A stretch of 64,000 bases of DNA, taken from the NCBI GenBank assembly GCA_965262875.1, contig OZ253569.1:1550001-1614000 (forward strand). The letters are read 5' to 3'. This stretch comes from JBALVT01 sp965262875 (GTDB lineage Bacteria; Pseudomonadota; Gammaproteobacteria; Pseudomonadales; Halieaceae). The position numbers and the translations under genes were made by a program. Below are positions 39,709 through 49,171 of this stretch, in pieces; the first letter of the stretch is position 1; the number at the start of each line of letters is the position of its first letter. The notes beneath the pieces were generated by a model, which did no database searches, was not told the origin of the DNA, and saw only the letters and a list, made by a program, of their open reading frames with translations.

Positions 39709-41268
39709 CTAGAGTTTAGAGCGAAAGAGCTGTTGTCGGAAGCTTCAATCCCGACTCCTTTTCCTTAATGTTCTCTCAAAACCTGCGTGTAATACAAGCT
39801 GCAACGCAATGTTACCCATCTTGTATATAATCTACCGCACCAGGGGCTTGGAATTTTTTGCATCTTTCGTTCCACCAGCTTCGAACGTTAACATGGCGAA
39901 AATGTTTTGTCAGACCCAGCCTGATTCTTCCCGCTGTAATAATATCCGGCTTGCGCCATGGTGCATCCGTCACCAGTGGGCCCGCTTTATCACCCAATAC
40001 CAGCGTCAACAAATGAAGCAGTCCGTAACCTACAGTCGTCAAGTGAACCCAGCGATGCAGCGTTTGGCGCCGTTGCTGCCAGGCTTCTTTGAGCCCCCAC
40101 AATTGTTTCAACTGGTAGTACATCGACTCAATCGACCAACGCAGTCCGTAATCTTCAATCACTTGTTCGCTCGTTAGAGTCGTATCGGTTGAAAGAAATA
40201 ATCGAGTCTTGGTCCACTGACCTTTACCCCTGTCTAGCTCGCACCAAACGGCTCTGACTAACTGACCGTCAAGGAACCTTGCCTTGGCGAGCCGACTACG
40301 GTATCTCACCTTTTGTTCTTTTCCGTACAGCCGCAGTAGTGCTTCCGTCTTTTTAAAGTGGGCAATTCGCTTGGGTGTGTGTTTTTCGCCATACTTGCGT
40401 GGCCGCCCGCGTTGCCCCGGTTTTCGTTCGGGGGGTTCGTCGTAAAGCCGCGTATCGATTCTCGCCTGGCCAATCACGGTAAAACCGTACGCTGTCATCG
40501 CGTTGATAAATCGTTTGCGCATATACCAGCAATCGACCAATACCCTCACCGTTTTATCTTCAAACAAGCGGTAAACAGCACGCATGATCACTGTCGCTGC
40601 GACCAGCTTGCCCGTATTCCCTGCACTGGGTATCAGTCGGAACAATAGAGGTATCGCCGTCGTCTCCAGCGGTGTGCGCCTGAAAACAGCCGCTAAACTA
40701 ACCCAGCATTGACCACGAACATAGGCGGCTAAATTCGGCTTATTTCCGTGCTGATGATGTATCTGGCTGCCCGGTGCTTTTTTCGAGGCTCGTAGACTCA
40801 CCGTATCGTCAATCGCTAAATATAGAACGGGATCATTCTTGGCACTAAGAACCAGACAGACGAACTGTCTTGCCAGCTTCAACCAGGACCACTTTCCGGC
40901 TTCAAGCCATTTGTAATACGTCGTCCAGTGCCTTTGCATGTCTAGAAACAAATAGGTTTCGGTGACAAAGCCAGCGGGCGTTAACATAGCGCCGATCAAT
41001 AGTTCAATGAATGTGCCTACGGATCTTGGGGGTAGCGCTTTGCTTAAAAATGTTATCCAATAGCACAGTTCGCGGGGGATGTGAGCACATCCTGTTGCGT
41101 TCATAGCGGCCTCCAGAAGAAATCGATTCATTTCTTTCTGAAGGCCGCGCCCTATACACCTTTTAAAAAGCAAAGCTGTATAGGGCGCGGCAAACTTTTT
41201 GCCGCTTTATGTCAAGTTTTTTCGCACACTTTGCGCGATAATCTTCCTCCCCAGACTCTAAACTCTAG
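39709..41268 (-). mobile_element. IS4-family insertion sequence
   Basis: A 1560-bp element with 13-bp inverted repeats CTAGAGTTTAGAG (39709-39721) and CTCTAAACTCTAG (41256-41268), flanked by a 9-bp duplication TCACAGAAA (39700-39708 and 41269-41277). Removal restores the tnpA frame exactly, so it is a recent, clean insertion. Confidence 0.95.
39812..41104 (-). CDS. IS4-family transposase
   Basis: A 430-residue DDE transposase. The first Asp lies in VLYLAIDDTVSLRASKKAPG, the second in VRVLVDCWYMRKRFINAMTA, and the Glu in the YREK signature Y-x2-R-x3-E-x6-K (YGLRWSIESMYYQLK), diagnostic for IS4. The start at 41104 is preferred because GGAGG lies 6 bp upstream; the frame stays open to 41173. 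Intact. Confidence 0.88.
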   Translation of the reverse strand: MNATGCAHIPRELCYWITFLSKALPPRSVGTFIELLIGAMLTPAGFVTETYLFLDMQRHWTTYYKWLEAGKWSWLKLARQFVCLVLSAKNDPVLYLAIDDTVSLRASKKAPGSQIHHQHGNKPNLAAYVRGQCWVSLAAVFRRTPLETTAIPLLFRLIPSAGNTGKLVAATVIMRAVYRLFEDKTVRVLVDCWYMRKRFINAMTAYGFTVIGQARIDTRLYDEPPERKPGQRGRPRKYGEKHTPKRIAHFKKTEALLRLYGKEQKVRYRSRLAKARFLDGQLVRAVWCELDRGKGQWTKTRLFLSTDTTLTSEQVIEDYGLRWSIESMYYQLKQLWGLKEAWQQRRQTLHRWVHLTTVGYGLLHLLTLVLGDKAGPLVTDAPWRKPDIITAGRIRLGLTKHFRHVNVRSWWNERCKKFQAPGAVDYIQDG

Positions 41269-41277
41269 TCACAGAAA

Positions 41278-42839
41278 GTGAGACGCATAAAAGATTGGAA
41301 GATGATCTGATTAGCGAAAAGGACTGGAAAAATAGGGATAAATGGATAAAGAAGACAGGCTTGACCAAATTGTCCCAACCGATTTCCGATACGCTCGGAG
41401 CATTAGAATCTGAACTCAAGACGCGCATAGATACAGCCTGTAAAGGCATCACACAAGGTGATAATCGTTTTGTTGTGATGGAGGATGAGGTGGGTGATCT
41501 GAAGTGGTCCGTACCCGTAAAAAAGTCCAGAGAATCCGTTAACAACCCGTTCTTTGACCAGCTCCCGCTGACAAGCATTATCAGTGTGATGGAATATGTT
41601 GACAGCCGATGTGGTATCACTGAGGTCTTTGAACATATAGCAAAAGATAAGGAGGAAAAGGCGGTGTCAAAAACCGATCTCCTGGCCTGTATTTTTGCTA
41701 ACGGCACAAATTATGGTCTCGGGAATATGGCGACCATATCTGATCGATCATTTGCAACGCCAAGGCACACAGAGAACAGCTACGTCACACTGGAAAATGT
41801 TCATAAAAGTAATGATAGAGTGGCGAATGCCATTTCGAAGCTGCCAATATTTCAGTACTACAACATAGAAGAGGATCAACTCTACGCCAGCATTGATGGC
41901 CAGAAATTTGAAACTCGAATCAATACCTTCAAAGCACGCTACTCATCAAAGTATTTCAAGGACAAAGGTGTTTCGGCGATGACACTGTCATGCAACCATG
42001 TCGCATTGAACACTACAGTAATCGGCGCCAACGAATATGAAGGTCATTACGCCTTTGACTTGCTTTACAACAACACGTCCAATATTCAACCGGATACTTT
42101 GTCGAGCGATACCCATGGAACAAACCAGGTCAATTTCGCCCTACTCGATATATTCGGTTACACCTTTGCGCCGAGATACGCGAGATTCAAACGCGTGTTT
42201 TATGACATGTTTACCATTGACGGCAGTGTAAAGAGTGATGAACCGTTTATCAAATTGAAGAAGGGGATCAACTATCAGCTTATTGCAGAACAATGGGATC
42301 AGATACAGCGAATCATAGGCTCATTAGCCAGAAAGAAAGTGACGCAAAGCACGCTAGTCAAAAAGCTGAGCACGTTGAGCAAAAGCAACAAAACACTGGC
42401 GGCGCTTCGCGAATATGATCGTTTAGTGAAAGCAATTTATTTGTTGAGCTACCTGGACGATCAGGAACTCAGACGGTTTGTTCAGCAGACTCTGAATAAG
42501 GGTGAGGCATACCATCAGCTTCGTCGCAAAGTAGCCTCGGTAAATGGTGAAAAATTCCGTGGCGGGAGCGATATACAGGTCGAGTTGTGGAATGATTGCG
42601 CTCGCTTCATCTCGAACTGCATCATCTATTACAATTCTGCAATTTTATCGAGCCTGCTTGCCAGAATTGAAAAACGGGGAGACCTGATGGCCAAAGAAAT
42701 CCTCTGTCGAGTATCGCCGGTGGCCTGGCAGCGAATCAATCTCAATGGCGTCTACGAATTTGAAAGCGATGAACCTATTGAACTGGAGCGCCTACTGAGG
42801 GATGTGTCGACGGATAGTAGCCAGCTATTTGCGATTTGA
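41278..42839 (+). pseudogene. tnpA: Tn3-family transposase TnpA, 3' half (element C)
   Basis: Continuation of the frame begun at 38250. It carries the DDE core of Tn3 transposases: ASIDGQKFETRINTFKARYS with the first Asp near 41893, DLLYNNTSNIQPDTLSSDTH with the second, and Glu in FRGGSDIQVELWNDCARFIS near 42585. The normal Tn3 C-terminus (LLARIEKRGD, RVSPVAWQRINLNGVYEF) is present. Only the IS4 insertion prevents function. Confidence 0.9.
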
Positions 42840-42979
42840 TATTAGGCGACTGGGCACTGATTAATGGCTTTTTCGGGCTGTTTCGACGATAGCCCTATTT
42901 TGATGCTCCTCTGCAGCCCAGTAACCACGGGGCCTGTAGAAGCAGTTAGGAATTTACGAGGGGATGGTCACAAAACCCG

Positions 42980-43342
42980 TAGTAGCTGCCCCTGTTCTGT
43001 CTCAAGGGCTTACTAAGAGAGAAAAACATGAAAGAATGATGTTATCGATTGACAAGGTCACAACATATCAGTGTTGCTATTACGGATTAGATATACGGAA
43101 CAAATGTAGCCAGATCTCTACCCTTAACACCGGCTCCGATCGAAAATCTTGCCGTTTTGCACAGCTTCGTGGGCACTGGGCCTAATTGTGAGGGTTTACG
43201 TCACCGTAGATGATCGATACTTCTCCAAAAAAAATCGATCGCCATTCACTGGCTACTTTTCGATGATATAAAGGGGGAGCTGTTAGTGGATGGAGCTTTT
43301 GGTAGGGACAACATAGAATGGCGGCTTTACAGGTGATGGTTG
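42980..43342. other. Non-coding stretch between the Tn3-like end and the PIN toxin
   Basis: About 360 bp with no recognisable gene. The first bases after the transposon end (CTGCCCCTGTT) loosely resemble the CCCCTGTTTGAATG that follows the related end at 17773. I see no promoter or strong hairpin. Confidence 0.5.
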
Positions 43343-43798
43343 CTATCTCAGCAATAGATCAAGCATCGGCTTTGCATCTTTTGCAAAGGGATTGATAATC
43401 TCGACCCCCCCTATACGGCGGCCATGTTGCATGTCTTCGGAAAGTACATAGGCGCACCCGGCCTGTTTTGCATTTGCCCACAACATAGCATCCCAGAAGG
43501 AAATATTATGATCACGCACATATTCAACGGCTTCGTTAAATGTGTCCTGATCAGCCGGAACGATGGTGAAAATTTGTTGCCAGACACGGGTGATGGTAAT
43601 GACCTCATCCATGGAAGCCAGCCCCTTGCGTCTGGTTGCATTAAAGAATTCGCCGATGGCCTGTAGTGTCAAAAGGCAGTCTTTTTGCGTAGCCGCCTCT
43701 AAAAGAGAAGATGCGATCTGATGTTTTTCAGGGGCATCGGTATTGACGGCATAAATGAGGATATTGGTATCAAATGTAAAACGCTTAGGAACGATCAT
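43343..43798 (-). CDS. PIN-domain (VapC-like) ribonuclease toxin
   Basis: A 151-residue PIN nuclease. The acidic active site is visible: first Asp in FTFDTNILIYAV near residue 9, Glu in TLQAIGEFFNATRRKG near residue 47, and Asp in NISFWDAMLWANAKQAGCAY near residue 105, with a late acidic in LSEDMQHG. Such toxins cleave tRNA or rRNA. The ATG at 43798 overlaps the antitoxin's 3' end by 14 bp, the normal coupled layout. Confidence 0.88.
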   Translation of the reverse strand: MIVPKRFTFDTNILIYAVNTDAPEKHQIASSLLEAATQKDCLLTLQAIGEFFNATRRKGLASMDEVITITRVWQQIFTIVPADQDTFNEAVEYVRDHNISFWDAMLWANAKQAGCAYVLSEDMQHGRRIGGVEIINPFAKDAKPMLDLLLR

Positions 43799-44036
43799 GA
43801 AGTTCGTCCCTGCTAAAGCTTTCCGTGCCAAGTTTCAGGCCTTTTTTTAGAAGACGTTTCATGTCAACTATCGCAGCCGCACGTTCTTTGTTTGATTTAA
43901 CGTCTTTCCCTTCAGGCATGAGCACGGCTATGGGGCGATCCCGGCGCAGAATACGAATGGTTACGCCGTCCCGTTCTACTTCCTGAATAAGTTTTGAGAA
44001 GCGTTGATTGGCCTCTGTCACCATTACCGTTTTCAT
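43785..44036 (-). CDS. Phd/YefM-family antitoxin
   Basis: An 83-residue antitoxin with the Phd/YefM N-terminal DNA-binding fold (MVTEANQRFSKLIQEVERDG, then VTIRILRRDRPIAVLMPEGK) and a charged C-terminal toxin-binding tail (DMKRLLKKGLKLGTESFSRD). The start at 44036 gives the standard family start; an ATG two codons earlier is also in frame. It precedes the PIN toxin and should repress their common promoter. Confidence 0.87.
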   Translation of the reverse strand: MKTVMVTEANQRFSKLIQEVERDGVTIRILRRDRPIAVLMPEGKDVKSNKERAAAIVDMKRLLKKGLKLGTESFSRDELHDRS

Positions 44037-44074
44037 AGGCACACCTATTTTCTTGATATCCTTACGTCATTTAT

Positions 44075-44089
44075 ATAGTATTATACTAT
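44075..44089 (-). promoter_or_regulatory. Operator and -10 box of the VapBC-type module
   Basis: ATAGTA-TTA-TACTAT is a perfect palindrome. On the minus strand it contains a consensus TATAAT (44080-44085), 40 bp upstream of the antitoxin start. A repressor bound here would block the -10 box. No good -35 box is seen. Confidence 0.6.
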
Positions 44090-44297
44090 TTATATGAAAG
44101 GTAATATAGTACTTCCCAAATCCCCGGATAGAGTCCCGCCAGCGCTCCAAGGGCCTCTGAATCCCTCTTTCAAGTCTTTTGCCTGGCCTCCACAGCGATA
44201 TGGCAGAGAGGTTTAATCAAAAACCGTTCCTCTGCGCATCGTCAGCGCTCAACGGGCCATTTTGGACGGACCTATCCTGTATCAGTCGTTATTTTTG
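44090..44297. other. Short non-coding stretch
   Basis: About 200 bp between the toxin-antitoxin promoter and the IS1182 target site. No gene, repeat or hairpin that I can support. Confidence 0.5.
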
Positions 44298-44469
44298 CTA
44301 GCAGTTTGTCGGACTCAGCTCCTGACGGGCACGATTTAATACTCCAGCGTGCTACAGGGCTGTCAGGACACCACGCAGAAGATGTGATTGTCCCAGGGCA
44401 GCCAGGTCAACCTCCATCACGCCTTTATTCAGCCCTGCAATGGCATCTATGCGGTAAATGACCGCTTAA

Positions 44470-45828
44470 TTATGCCATTCTCAGCACATTCATACGCTTT
44501 ACATTCCATGCCAGTGTCGCCAGCGTCCATTCGCCCGCAACCTTGTCCAAACCTCGCATCGAGAACTGCCTCAACCCCATAACGTGTTTGATGATGCCGA
44601 ACACTGGCTCTACCGTTTGCTTTCTTAATGCGTACAGCGCTCGACCGGATTGGGTCGTCAGTTGATGTTTCATGAGCCTCACCTGATCATCCGTTATCGG
44701 AGTGGGGGCGTCAGGGGCAAACCGATCAAAAACGCACGGGTGATGGTGGTCACGCGCTACTGCCAGTAAAGGCTGGATATTATCCTCTACGCAAGCCTTT
44801 ACATTATCACCGCTAAAATAGCCTGTATCGGCCAGCAGGTCGGTCACCTTGCCCAGTTCTTCAGGCAGGGTATTCAGCTTTGTCAGGGCTGGCTTTATTT
44901 GTTGTTTGTCGTTCGGGGCCTGTGTCATGTGTGTACTGACGACGAGCATTGTATCGGTGTCAACACTGGCCTGGGCGTTGTAGCACTGCTCAAAGCCGCC
45001 GCCAGATACCGGCATGATACGCGACTCTTCATCGGTCAAATTCATCTGGTCTTTATCTCGAGGGCCGGGAAGCGGTGGCTTAGGCTCCCGGCCCCGGGGC
45101 TTTTTTCCAGTATCCCTCTGAGCTTGGCGTTTGGTTTGTTTTTGTTGGTATTCGGCTTGTTCACGCGCAAAACGCTCCTGCGCCCGTTCTTCAATTTTTA
45201 CTTTGGCCGCAGCCAGTGCCTCAAGTCGTGTTTCGCGCCGGGAAATCTCCGCGGGAATGTCCATGCCATCCGCTACCGGCGTTTGATCTGCCGCCTCTGC
45301 CTGTGCAGTGAGAGCGCTGACTTCTGTCTTGAGCTGTGCTTCGATTTTCTTTAAGTGGCCATAAGAAAGCGCCTTATGCTTGCTGGCATTCGCCTTGATC
45401 TTGGTGCCATCCAGGGCGATACGCCCAAGCTTCAGAAGCTTCATTTCACGCGCCAGCAACAAGACCTGAACAAAAAGTGCTTCAAGCTGAGGCAAAAAGC
45501 GGCGTCGAAAGGTCGCTATAGTGTCGTGATCCGGATGCGTGTTGGCCGCCAGGTAGCGAAACGCAATGGAGTCGTGGGTGGCTCGCTCAATCTTACGGCT
45601 GGAAAACACACCGGTGGCGTAACCGTAGGTCAGCAAACTCAGTAGGACCGCTGGATGGTGCGCCTTTGATCCACGCCCGGCATATTGACGGGTGAGCTCA
45701 GACAGATCGAGCTGATCAACGACCTCCACGACAAACCGTGCCAGGTGGTGTTCAGGTAACCAGTCCGACATAGAGGGAGGGAATAGATAGTCCGTCTCTC
45801 GATCAACGTTTACAAAATTGGCCATCAC
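44470..45828 (-). CDS. IS1182-family transposase (copy 2, intact)
   Basis: A 452-residue DDE transposase. N-terminal domain: FVNVDRETDYLFPPSMSDWL, YGYATGVFSSRKIERATHDS, DTIATFRRRFLPQLEALF; first catalytic Asp in GRIALDGTKIKANASKHKAL. A Lys/Gln-rich coiled linker follows, then second Asp in DLLADTGYFSGDNVKACVED and Glu in ALRKQTVEPVFGIIKHVMGL. The gene is intact, unlike copy 1. The nested IS lies upstream of its start codon (45828), in the terminal repeat, so it may remove the native promoter or add a new one. Confidence 0.92.
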   Translation of the reverse strand: MMANFVNVDRETDYLFPPSMSDWLPEHHLARFVVEVVDQLDLSELTRQYAGRGSKAHHPAVLLSLLTYGYATGVFSSRKIERATHDSIAFRYLAANTHPDHDTIATFRRRFLPQLEALFVQVLLLAREMKLLKLGRIALDGTKIKANASKHKALSYGHLKKIEAQLKTEVSALTAQAEAADQTPVADGMDIPAEISRRETRLEALAAAKVKIEERAQERFAREQAEYQQKQTKRQAQRDTGKKPRGREPKPPLPGPRDKDQMNLTDEESRIMPVSGGGFEQCYNAQASVDTDTMLVVSTHMTQAPNDKQQIKPALTKLNTLPEELGKVTDLLADTGYFSGDNVKACVEDNIQPLLAVARDHHHPCVFDRFAPDAPTPITDDQVRLMKHQLTTQSGRALYALRKQTVEPVFGIIKHVMGLRQFSMRGLDKVAGEWTLATLAWNVKRMNVLRMA

Positions 45829-45891
45829 TTATTCCCGGTTACTTTTCAGTGTGACCACATTATCTCATGATGACGTTGTTGGGTTAAGTCC

Positions 45892-47294
45892 AGTATTTTC
45901 CAATATGAAATGAGCCTGAAGGGAGGGTGTATTAAGCCCTTATCTTGAGTCGCTCATGGAGTTGCTGAAATAAGTGATCTCGTGCTGAATTTAGTTGTTC
46001 AGCGGCCTCATTGTCCGTCATTTCATTGGCGAATGCATCCAGATTTCTAAAGGTGATTCCCGGCTTTAAATATTGGCTGGGTTTGGCCAGGGAGCGGAAT
46101 TTCTCATAGGGTGTCATCATGTCGTCGTAGCGGTATTTCTTCCGCTCCTTGCCCTTCTCATCAATAATGGTGGTGGGGAAATAGCAGGGCCGGTGGAAAT
46201 TGACGTATCGGTAGACTTGATGGCTATTGAGTTCAGTGAAATCCGTGGCGTACTGCTGAGGTATGTGGGTATAGCCATAGAGTTTGCGAATGACCGAGCC
46301 ATTTTTACTCTCAACCAAACCATTGTCGTTACTGTGCCGGGGCCGTGATTTGGTAAATTCAATGTGCAACTTGTCCAGAAGCTCAGCAACGGTGTAGTTG
46401 ATATATTCGCCGCCATTGTCTGCGTGAAAGCCCCGTATTTTAAAGGGGAAGGCAGCCAGAATCTGCCTGAGGGCTGGCAGCATAAACGCCTCGCTAATAC
46501 GTTCCAGCGTGACGATGATCTGGAACTGTGTCACCTCATCCACGGCATTGACGTGGTAGATTCCTTTGCGTTTGTCCTGATCACCTTGATGGACAGAGTC
46601 AATGCGGATATAGCCTGGTTGATCGTTCGGGCAAGGTTTGCGCCGCTGGCCAATAGAGGCGGCCTTAGGTCGTGTCTTTGTCAAGACACAGCGCTGCCTC
46701 TGGTAGGTCTTGGAGGCCCGCAGGTTGTACAGGTGAGAAACCGAAATACCCGCCAGGCGTCGATAGTCGGCTTGGCCAAAGCGCTGATAAGCCCGCTCAC
46801 AGAGCTTTTTAAGTACCGCGCCGCTGGGCTGACAATGTCGCTCATCCATACTCGCCAATAGGCGTATATCGGCGTCAGTGTAGGCGTGCTTGAAGCCATT
46901 ACGCCGAGCTGGTTTCACCGAGACGGTGCCTGTTTTGACGTATTGGCGTATCAGGCGCCTGGTCTGGGCCAGGGAGTAGCCGGTTACCTTTATCAGGTAG
47001 CGGGTGACGGTTCCCCGGTCTGTTTTGCCAAGCTGTAAGTATCGGTGCTTCACCAGTGCCTTCTGTACCCAGCGATAGCGTTCAGATTTCTCAGTGGCCA
47101 CGTTGAAGGCTACTTCCTGTGTGCCGTCGAGAAACTGTTTGATGGCACCCAGGGTATTCAGATGTTCTAAGCTCATGATCGTTTTCATCCGCTGATCATG
47201 AACGACTACAAGGACTATTTCAGGCTCATTTTATGTTGGAATCAACTTCCGCCACATTCCCGGGTTTCAGGCTCATTTCATATTGGAAAAGACT
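45892..47294 (-). mobile_element. Integrase-core insertion sequence nested in IS1182 copy 2
   Basis: A 1403-bp element with inverted ends AGTATTTTCCAATATGAAAT and the complement of AGTCTTTTCCAATATGAAAT (one mismatch), each continuing GAGCCTGAA. Flanked by a 5-bp duplication AGTCC (45887-45891 and 47295-47299). An internal near-repeat of the end (AGGCTCATTTTATGTTGGAA at 47222-47241) suggests tandem binding sites for the transposase. Confidence 0.9.
45932..47188 (-). CDS. Integrase-core (rve) transposase
   Basis: A 418-residue transposase with an N-terminal HTH (RGTVTRYLIKVTGYSLAQTR) and an rve DDE domain: Asp in GYIRIDSVHQGDQDKRKGIY, Asp in IRGFHADNGGEYINYTVAEL, Glu in RHSNDNGLVESKNGSVIRKL, the IS3/IS481-type spacing. 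The C-terminus (RYDDMMTPYEKFRSL) is typical of this group. The IS family name is uncertain (IS481-like or unclassified). Intact. Confidence 0.82.
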   Translation of the reverse strand: MKTIMSLEHLNTLGAIKQFLDGTQEVAFNVATEKSERYRWVQKALVKHRYLQLGKTDRGTVTRYLIKVTGYSLAQTRRLIRQYVKTGTVSVKPARRNGFKHAYTDADIRLLASMDERHCQPSGAVLKKLCERAYQRFGQADYRRLAGISVSHLYNLRASKTYQRQRCVLTKTRPKAASIGQRRKPCPNDQPGYIRIDSVHQGDQDKRKGIYHVNAVDEVTQFQIIVTLERISEAFMLPALRQILAAFPFKIRGFHADNGGEYINYTVAELLDKLHIEFTKSRPRHSNDNGLVESKNGSVIRKLYGYTHIPQQYATDFTELNSHQVYRYVNFHRPCYFPTTIIDEKGKERKKYRYDDMMTPYEKFRSLAKPSQYLKPGITFRNLDAFANEMTDNEAAEQLNSARDHLFQQLHERLKIRA

Positions 47295-47312
47295 AGTCCG
47301 ACAGGCTGCTAG

Positions 47313-47691
47313 GGCGTCTTCAAATAGGCGGCGGCTCAAACTCCTTCAGTGCCATCAGCACTTGCTCCAGTAATGTTCGGTGTTTTTCCTTGAGCTTCAC
47401 CAATAACTGCCGCCCCGTTTTGACTACTTTCGCCGCGATAGCATACAAGCGCCAGCGTAGGGTCATGGCGCGATGTTGTGCCAGCTCTTCCGGCAGCAGT
47501 TGGCGCATCAGGGCAAACAAATTATAGGAGAGCGCAGAGATTAAAAAGTACAGCGCATTGGCATTAAACGCCGAGCACGGCAGCGTATCACCGCCAAAAT
47601 CCAGCTTCAGTTCCTTGATGCGGTTCTCGCTGTCCTCCGCACGCTGGTTATACCCCAGGGCACCTTCTCTTAGTGCTACGCACCAATTCAC
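47313..47691 (-). pseudogene. IS1380-family transposase, C-terminal fragment
   Basis: The minus frame reads GYNQRAEDSENRIKELKLDF, GGDTLPCSAFNANALYFLIS, ALSYNLFALMRQLL and RAMTLRWRLYAIAAKVVKTG, the C-terminal third of IS1380 transposases, including the Glu of DSENRIKELK. The upstream part is replaced by a duplicated short repeat and then an IS3 element. Confidence 0.82.
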
Positions 47692-47733
47692 CTTGTACCC
47701 CAGGGCACCTTCTCTTAGTGCTACGCACCAATT
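47650..47733. repeat. 45-bp direct repeat at the IS1380/IS3 junction
   Basis: TACCCCAGGGCACCTTCTCT and the following TAGTGCTACGCACCAATT occur twice in tandem (about 47650-47687 and 47695-47732), spaced by CACCTTG. It marks slippage or a rearrangement at the truncated IS1380 edge. Confidence 0.7.
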
Positions 47734-47735
47734 TG

Positions 47736-48420
47736 ATCCTGCCCGCCGATGGTAGACACTCTGTTAAGCGAATAAACTACGCGACAGAGGTGAACAATGA
47801 AAGAAGAGACAGGATCGACCAGAGAAACACGCAAGCCCCATGCACAAGCATTCAAGGATGAAGCCCTGGGGCTGGCCGAACGAATCGGTGTTCCTGCGGC
47901 TGCCAAAGAACTCGGGCTACACAGTTCCCAGCTCTATGGCTGGCGCTCTAAAGCCAAAAGGAAAGCAAGCCAATCGGATGTAGAGCGCGTTCAGGCGACG
48001 GAAATCGCGCGGCTGAAGCGACAGTTAGCCGAACGAGATGAGGAGCTTGCCATCGTAAAAAAGGCCGCAAGCGGATGGCCGCCCCCTTCTTCGCCAAGAG
48101 CCTGAAGTGAAGTATGTGTTTATGGATCAAAACCAAGGGCTTTTCAAGGTAACGACAATGAGTCGAGTGCTGCAGGTTTGTCGTAGTGGCTATTATCGGT
48201 GGCGCAAACGGCGAGGGGAACCAACAGCACGACAACAACATCGTCTGACGCTGGATAGCCTGGTCAAACAAGCCTTCGCGGCAGGCAAGGGCCGTAACGG
48301 CGCGCCTCGTTTGGTGCTTGATTTGGCCGACGCTAGGCATCACTACGACCGCAAAACAGTGGCCAACAGCCTGCGCCGCCAGGGTTTGCGTACCAAGGCG
48401 GCCCGGAAGTTCAAGTCAAC
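47736..48420 (+). pseudogene. IS3-family element, 5' part: orfA and truncated orfB
   Basis: orfA (47797-48105, RBS GAGGTG) reads RKPHAQAFKDEALGLAERIG, AAAKELGLHSSQLYGWRSKA and a leucine-zipper-like helix ending LAIVKKAA. An A6 slippage run at 48057-48062 is where a -1 frameshift would join orfA to orfB. orfB (48107-48430) reads VKYVFMDQNQGLFKVTTMSR, VLQVCRSGYYRWRKRR and KQAFAAGKGRNGAPRLVLDL, then stops short of the DDE core, replaced by an IS1595 piece at about 48421. Not functional. Confidence 0.82.
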
Positions 48421-48843
48421 GACGAACTAGGCCCAGTACGGATTAAGCTGTCGGTCGTAAAAGGTTTCCGCTCACAAGAGATCAAGTCATGGAGCCGGCA
48501 ACATTTAACCGAAGGCAGTACCGTTATCTCCGATGGTTTGGCTTGCTTTAATGCGGTTGTCGATGCAGGCTGCTCCCATGACAAGATTGTGTGCGGTGGC
48601 GGTCGAGCATCTGTAGAAGCACCTGGGTTTTATTGGGTTAATACGATACTTGGTAATCTAAAGAGTTCCTTGCGCAGTACTTGCCATGCTATTCGACCGA
48701 AATATGCTCAGCGATACTTGTCCGAATTTCAGTATCGATTCAATCGTCGTTTTGATTTAGACGAACTTATTCCCAGGTTAGCCTATGCTGCACTCAGGAC
48801 TTCACCGATGTCGGAAAAGCTGCTGAAGCTCGGCTTAGCTTAG
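48421..48843 (+). pseudogene. IS1595-family transposase, C-terminal fragment
   Basis: The frame reads LGPVRIKLSVVKGFRSQEIK, EGSTVISDGLACFNAVVDAG and FYWVNTILGNLKSSLRSTCH, then KYAQRYLSEFQYRFNRRFDL and a stop. This is the ISXO2-like DDE core end (Asp in ISDGL, Asn/Glu in the WVNTxLGNLK block). The N-terminal half is missing; a short N-terminal piece of the same family lies at 30930. Confidence 0.82.
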
Positions 48844-48850
48844 GTGGTAA

Positions 48851-49171
48851 TTAGGTCGCCTTATGCTTACTGGCATTGGCTTTGATCCTGGTTCCGTCCA
48901 GACTGACCTTGCCCAGCTTGAACACGCCCATCACCTTGGCGACCACCAATATCTGTACAAACAGACCTTCCAGTTCCGGCAAAAAGCGTTTTCGGAAGGT
49001 GGCGATCGTGTCAGGGTCCGGGTGTGCGTCTCCGGTGATGAAGCGGAAGGCTACAGAGTCGTGGGTCGCTTGCTCCAGCTTGCGACTGGAGAATACCCCG
49101 GTCGCATAGCCGTAGAACAGCAGCGCCAATAACACGGCAGGGTGATAGGGCTGTTTCCCACCGCCGCCATT
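48851..49171 (-). pseudogene. IS1182-family transposase fragment (divergent type)
   Basis: The minus frame is open from the Tn3 repeat at 49171: KQPYHPAVLLALLFYGYATG, VFSSRKLEQATHDSVAFRFI, PDTIATFRKRFLPELEGLFV and KVSLDGTRIKANASKHKAT. It is related to, but clearly different from, copies 1 and 2. Cut upstream by Tn3 element B and downstream by the IS1595 piece. Confidence 0.8.

Larger units (their letters stand above)
38093..42979 (+). mobile_element. Tn3-like transposon (element C), interrupted by an IS4-family IS
   Basis: Bounded by long inverted repeats: 38093- reads CGGGTTTTGTGACCATCCCC then TCGTAAATTCCTAACTGC; the complement is found from 42979 leftward. The similarity runs about 70 bp, to CTGCAGAG, with a few mismatches. 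Without the IS the element is about 3.3 kb and holds only tnpA: no resolvase. No matching 5-bp target duplication is visible (GAGGT left, TAGTA right). A terminal relic of the same family lies at 17362-17773. Confidence 0.85.
44302..47308 (-). mobile_element. IS1182-family insertion sequence, copy 2, with a nested IS in its right end
   Basis: Left end CAGTTTGTCGGACT at 44302 and right end finishing ACAGGCTG at 47308, with CTAG on both sides (44298-44301, 47309-47312). The right terminal repeat is split by another IS at 45892-47294. Excluding that insert the element matches copy 1 (25534-27132) almost base for base. Confidence 0.92.

Noticed and set aside
41295..41400. Separate gene starting with TTG at 41295
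   Set aside because: It is the interior of the split Tn3 tnpA: codons join exactly to the 5' half when the IS4 element is removed.
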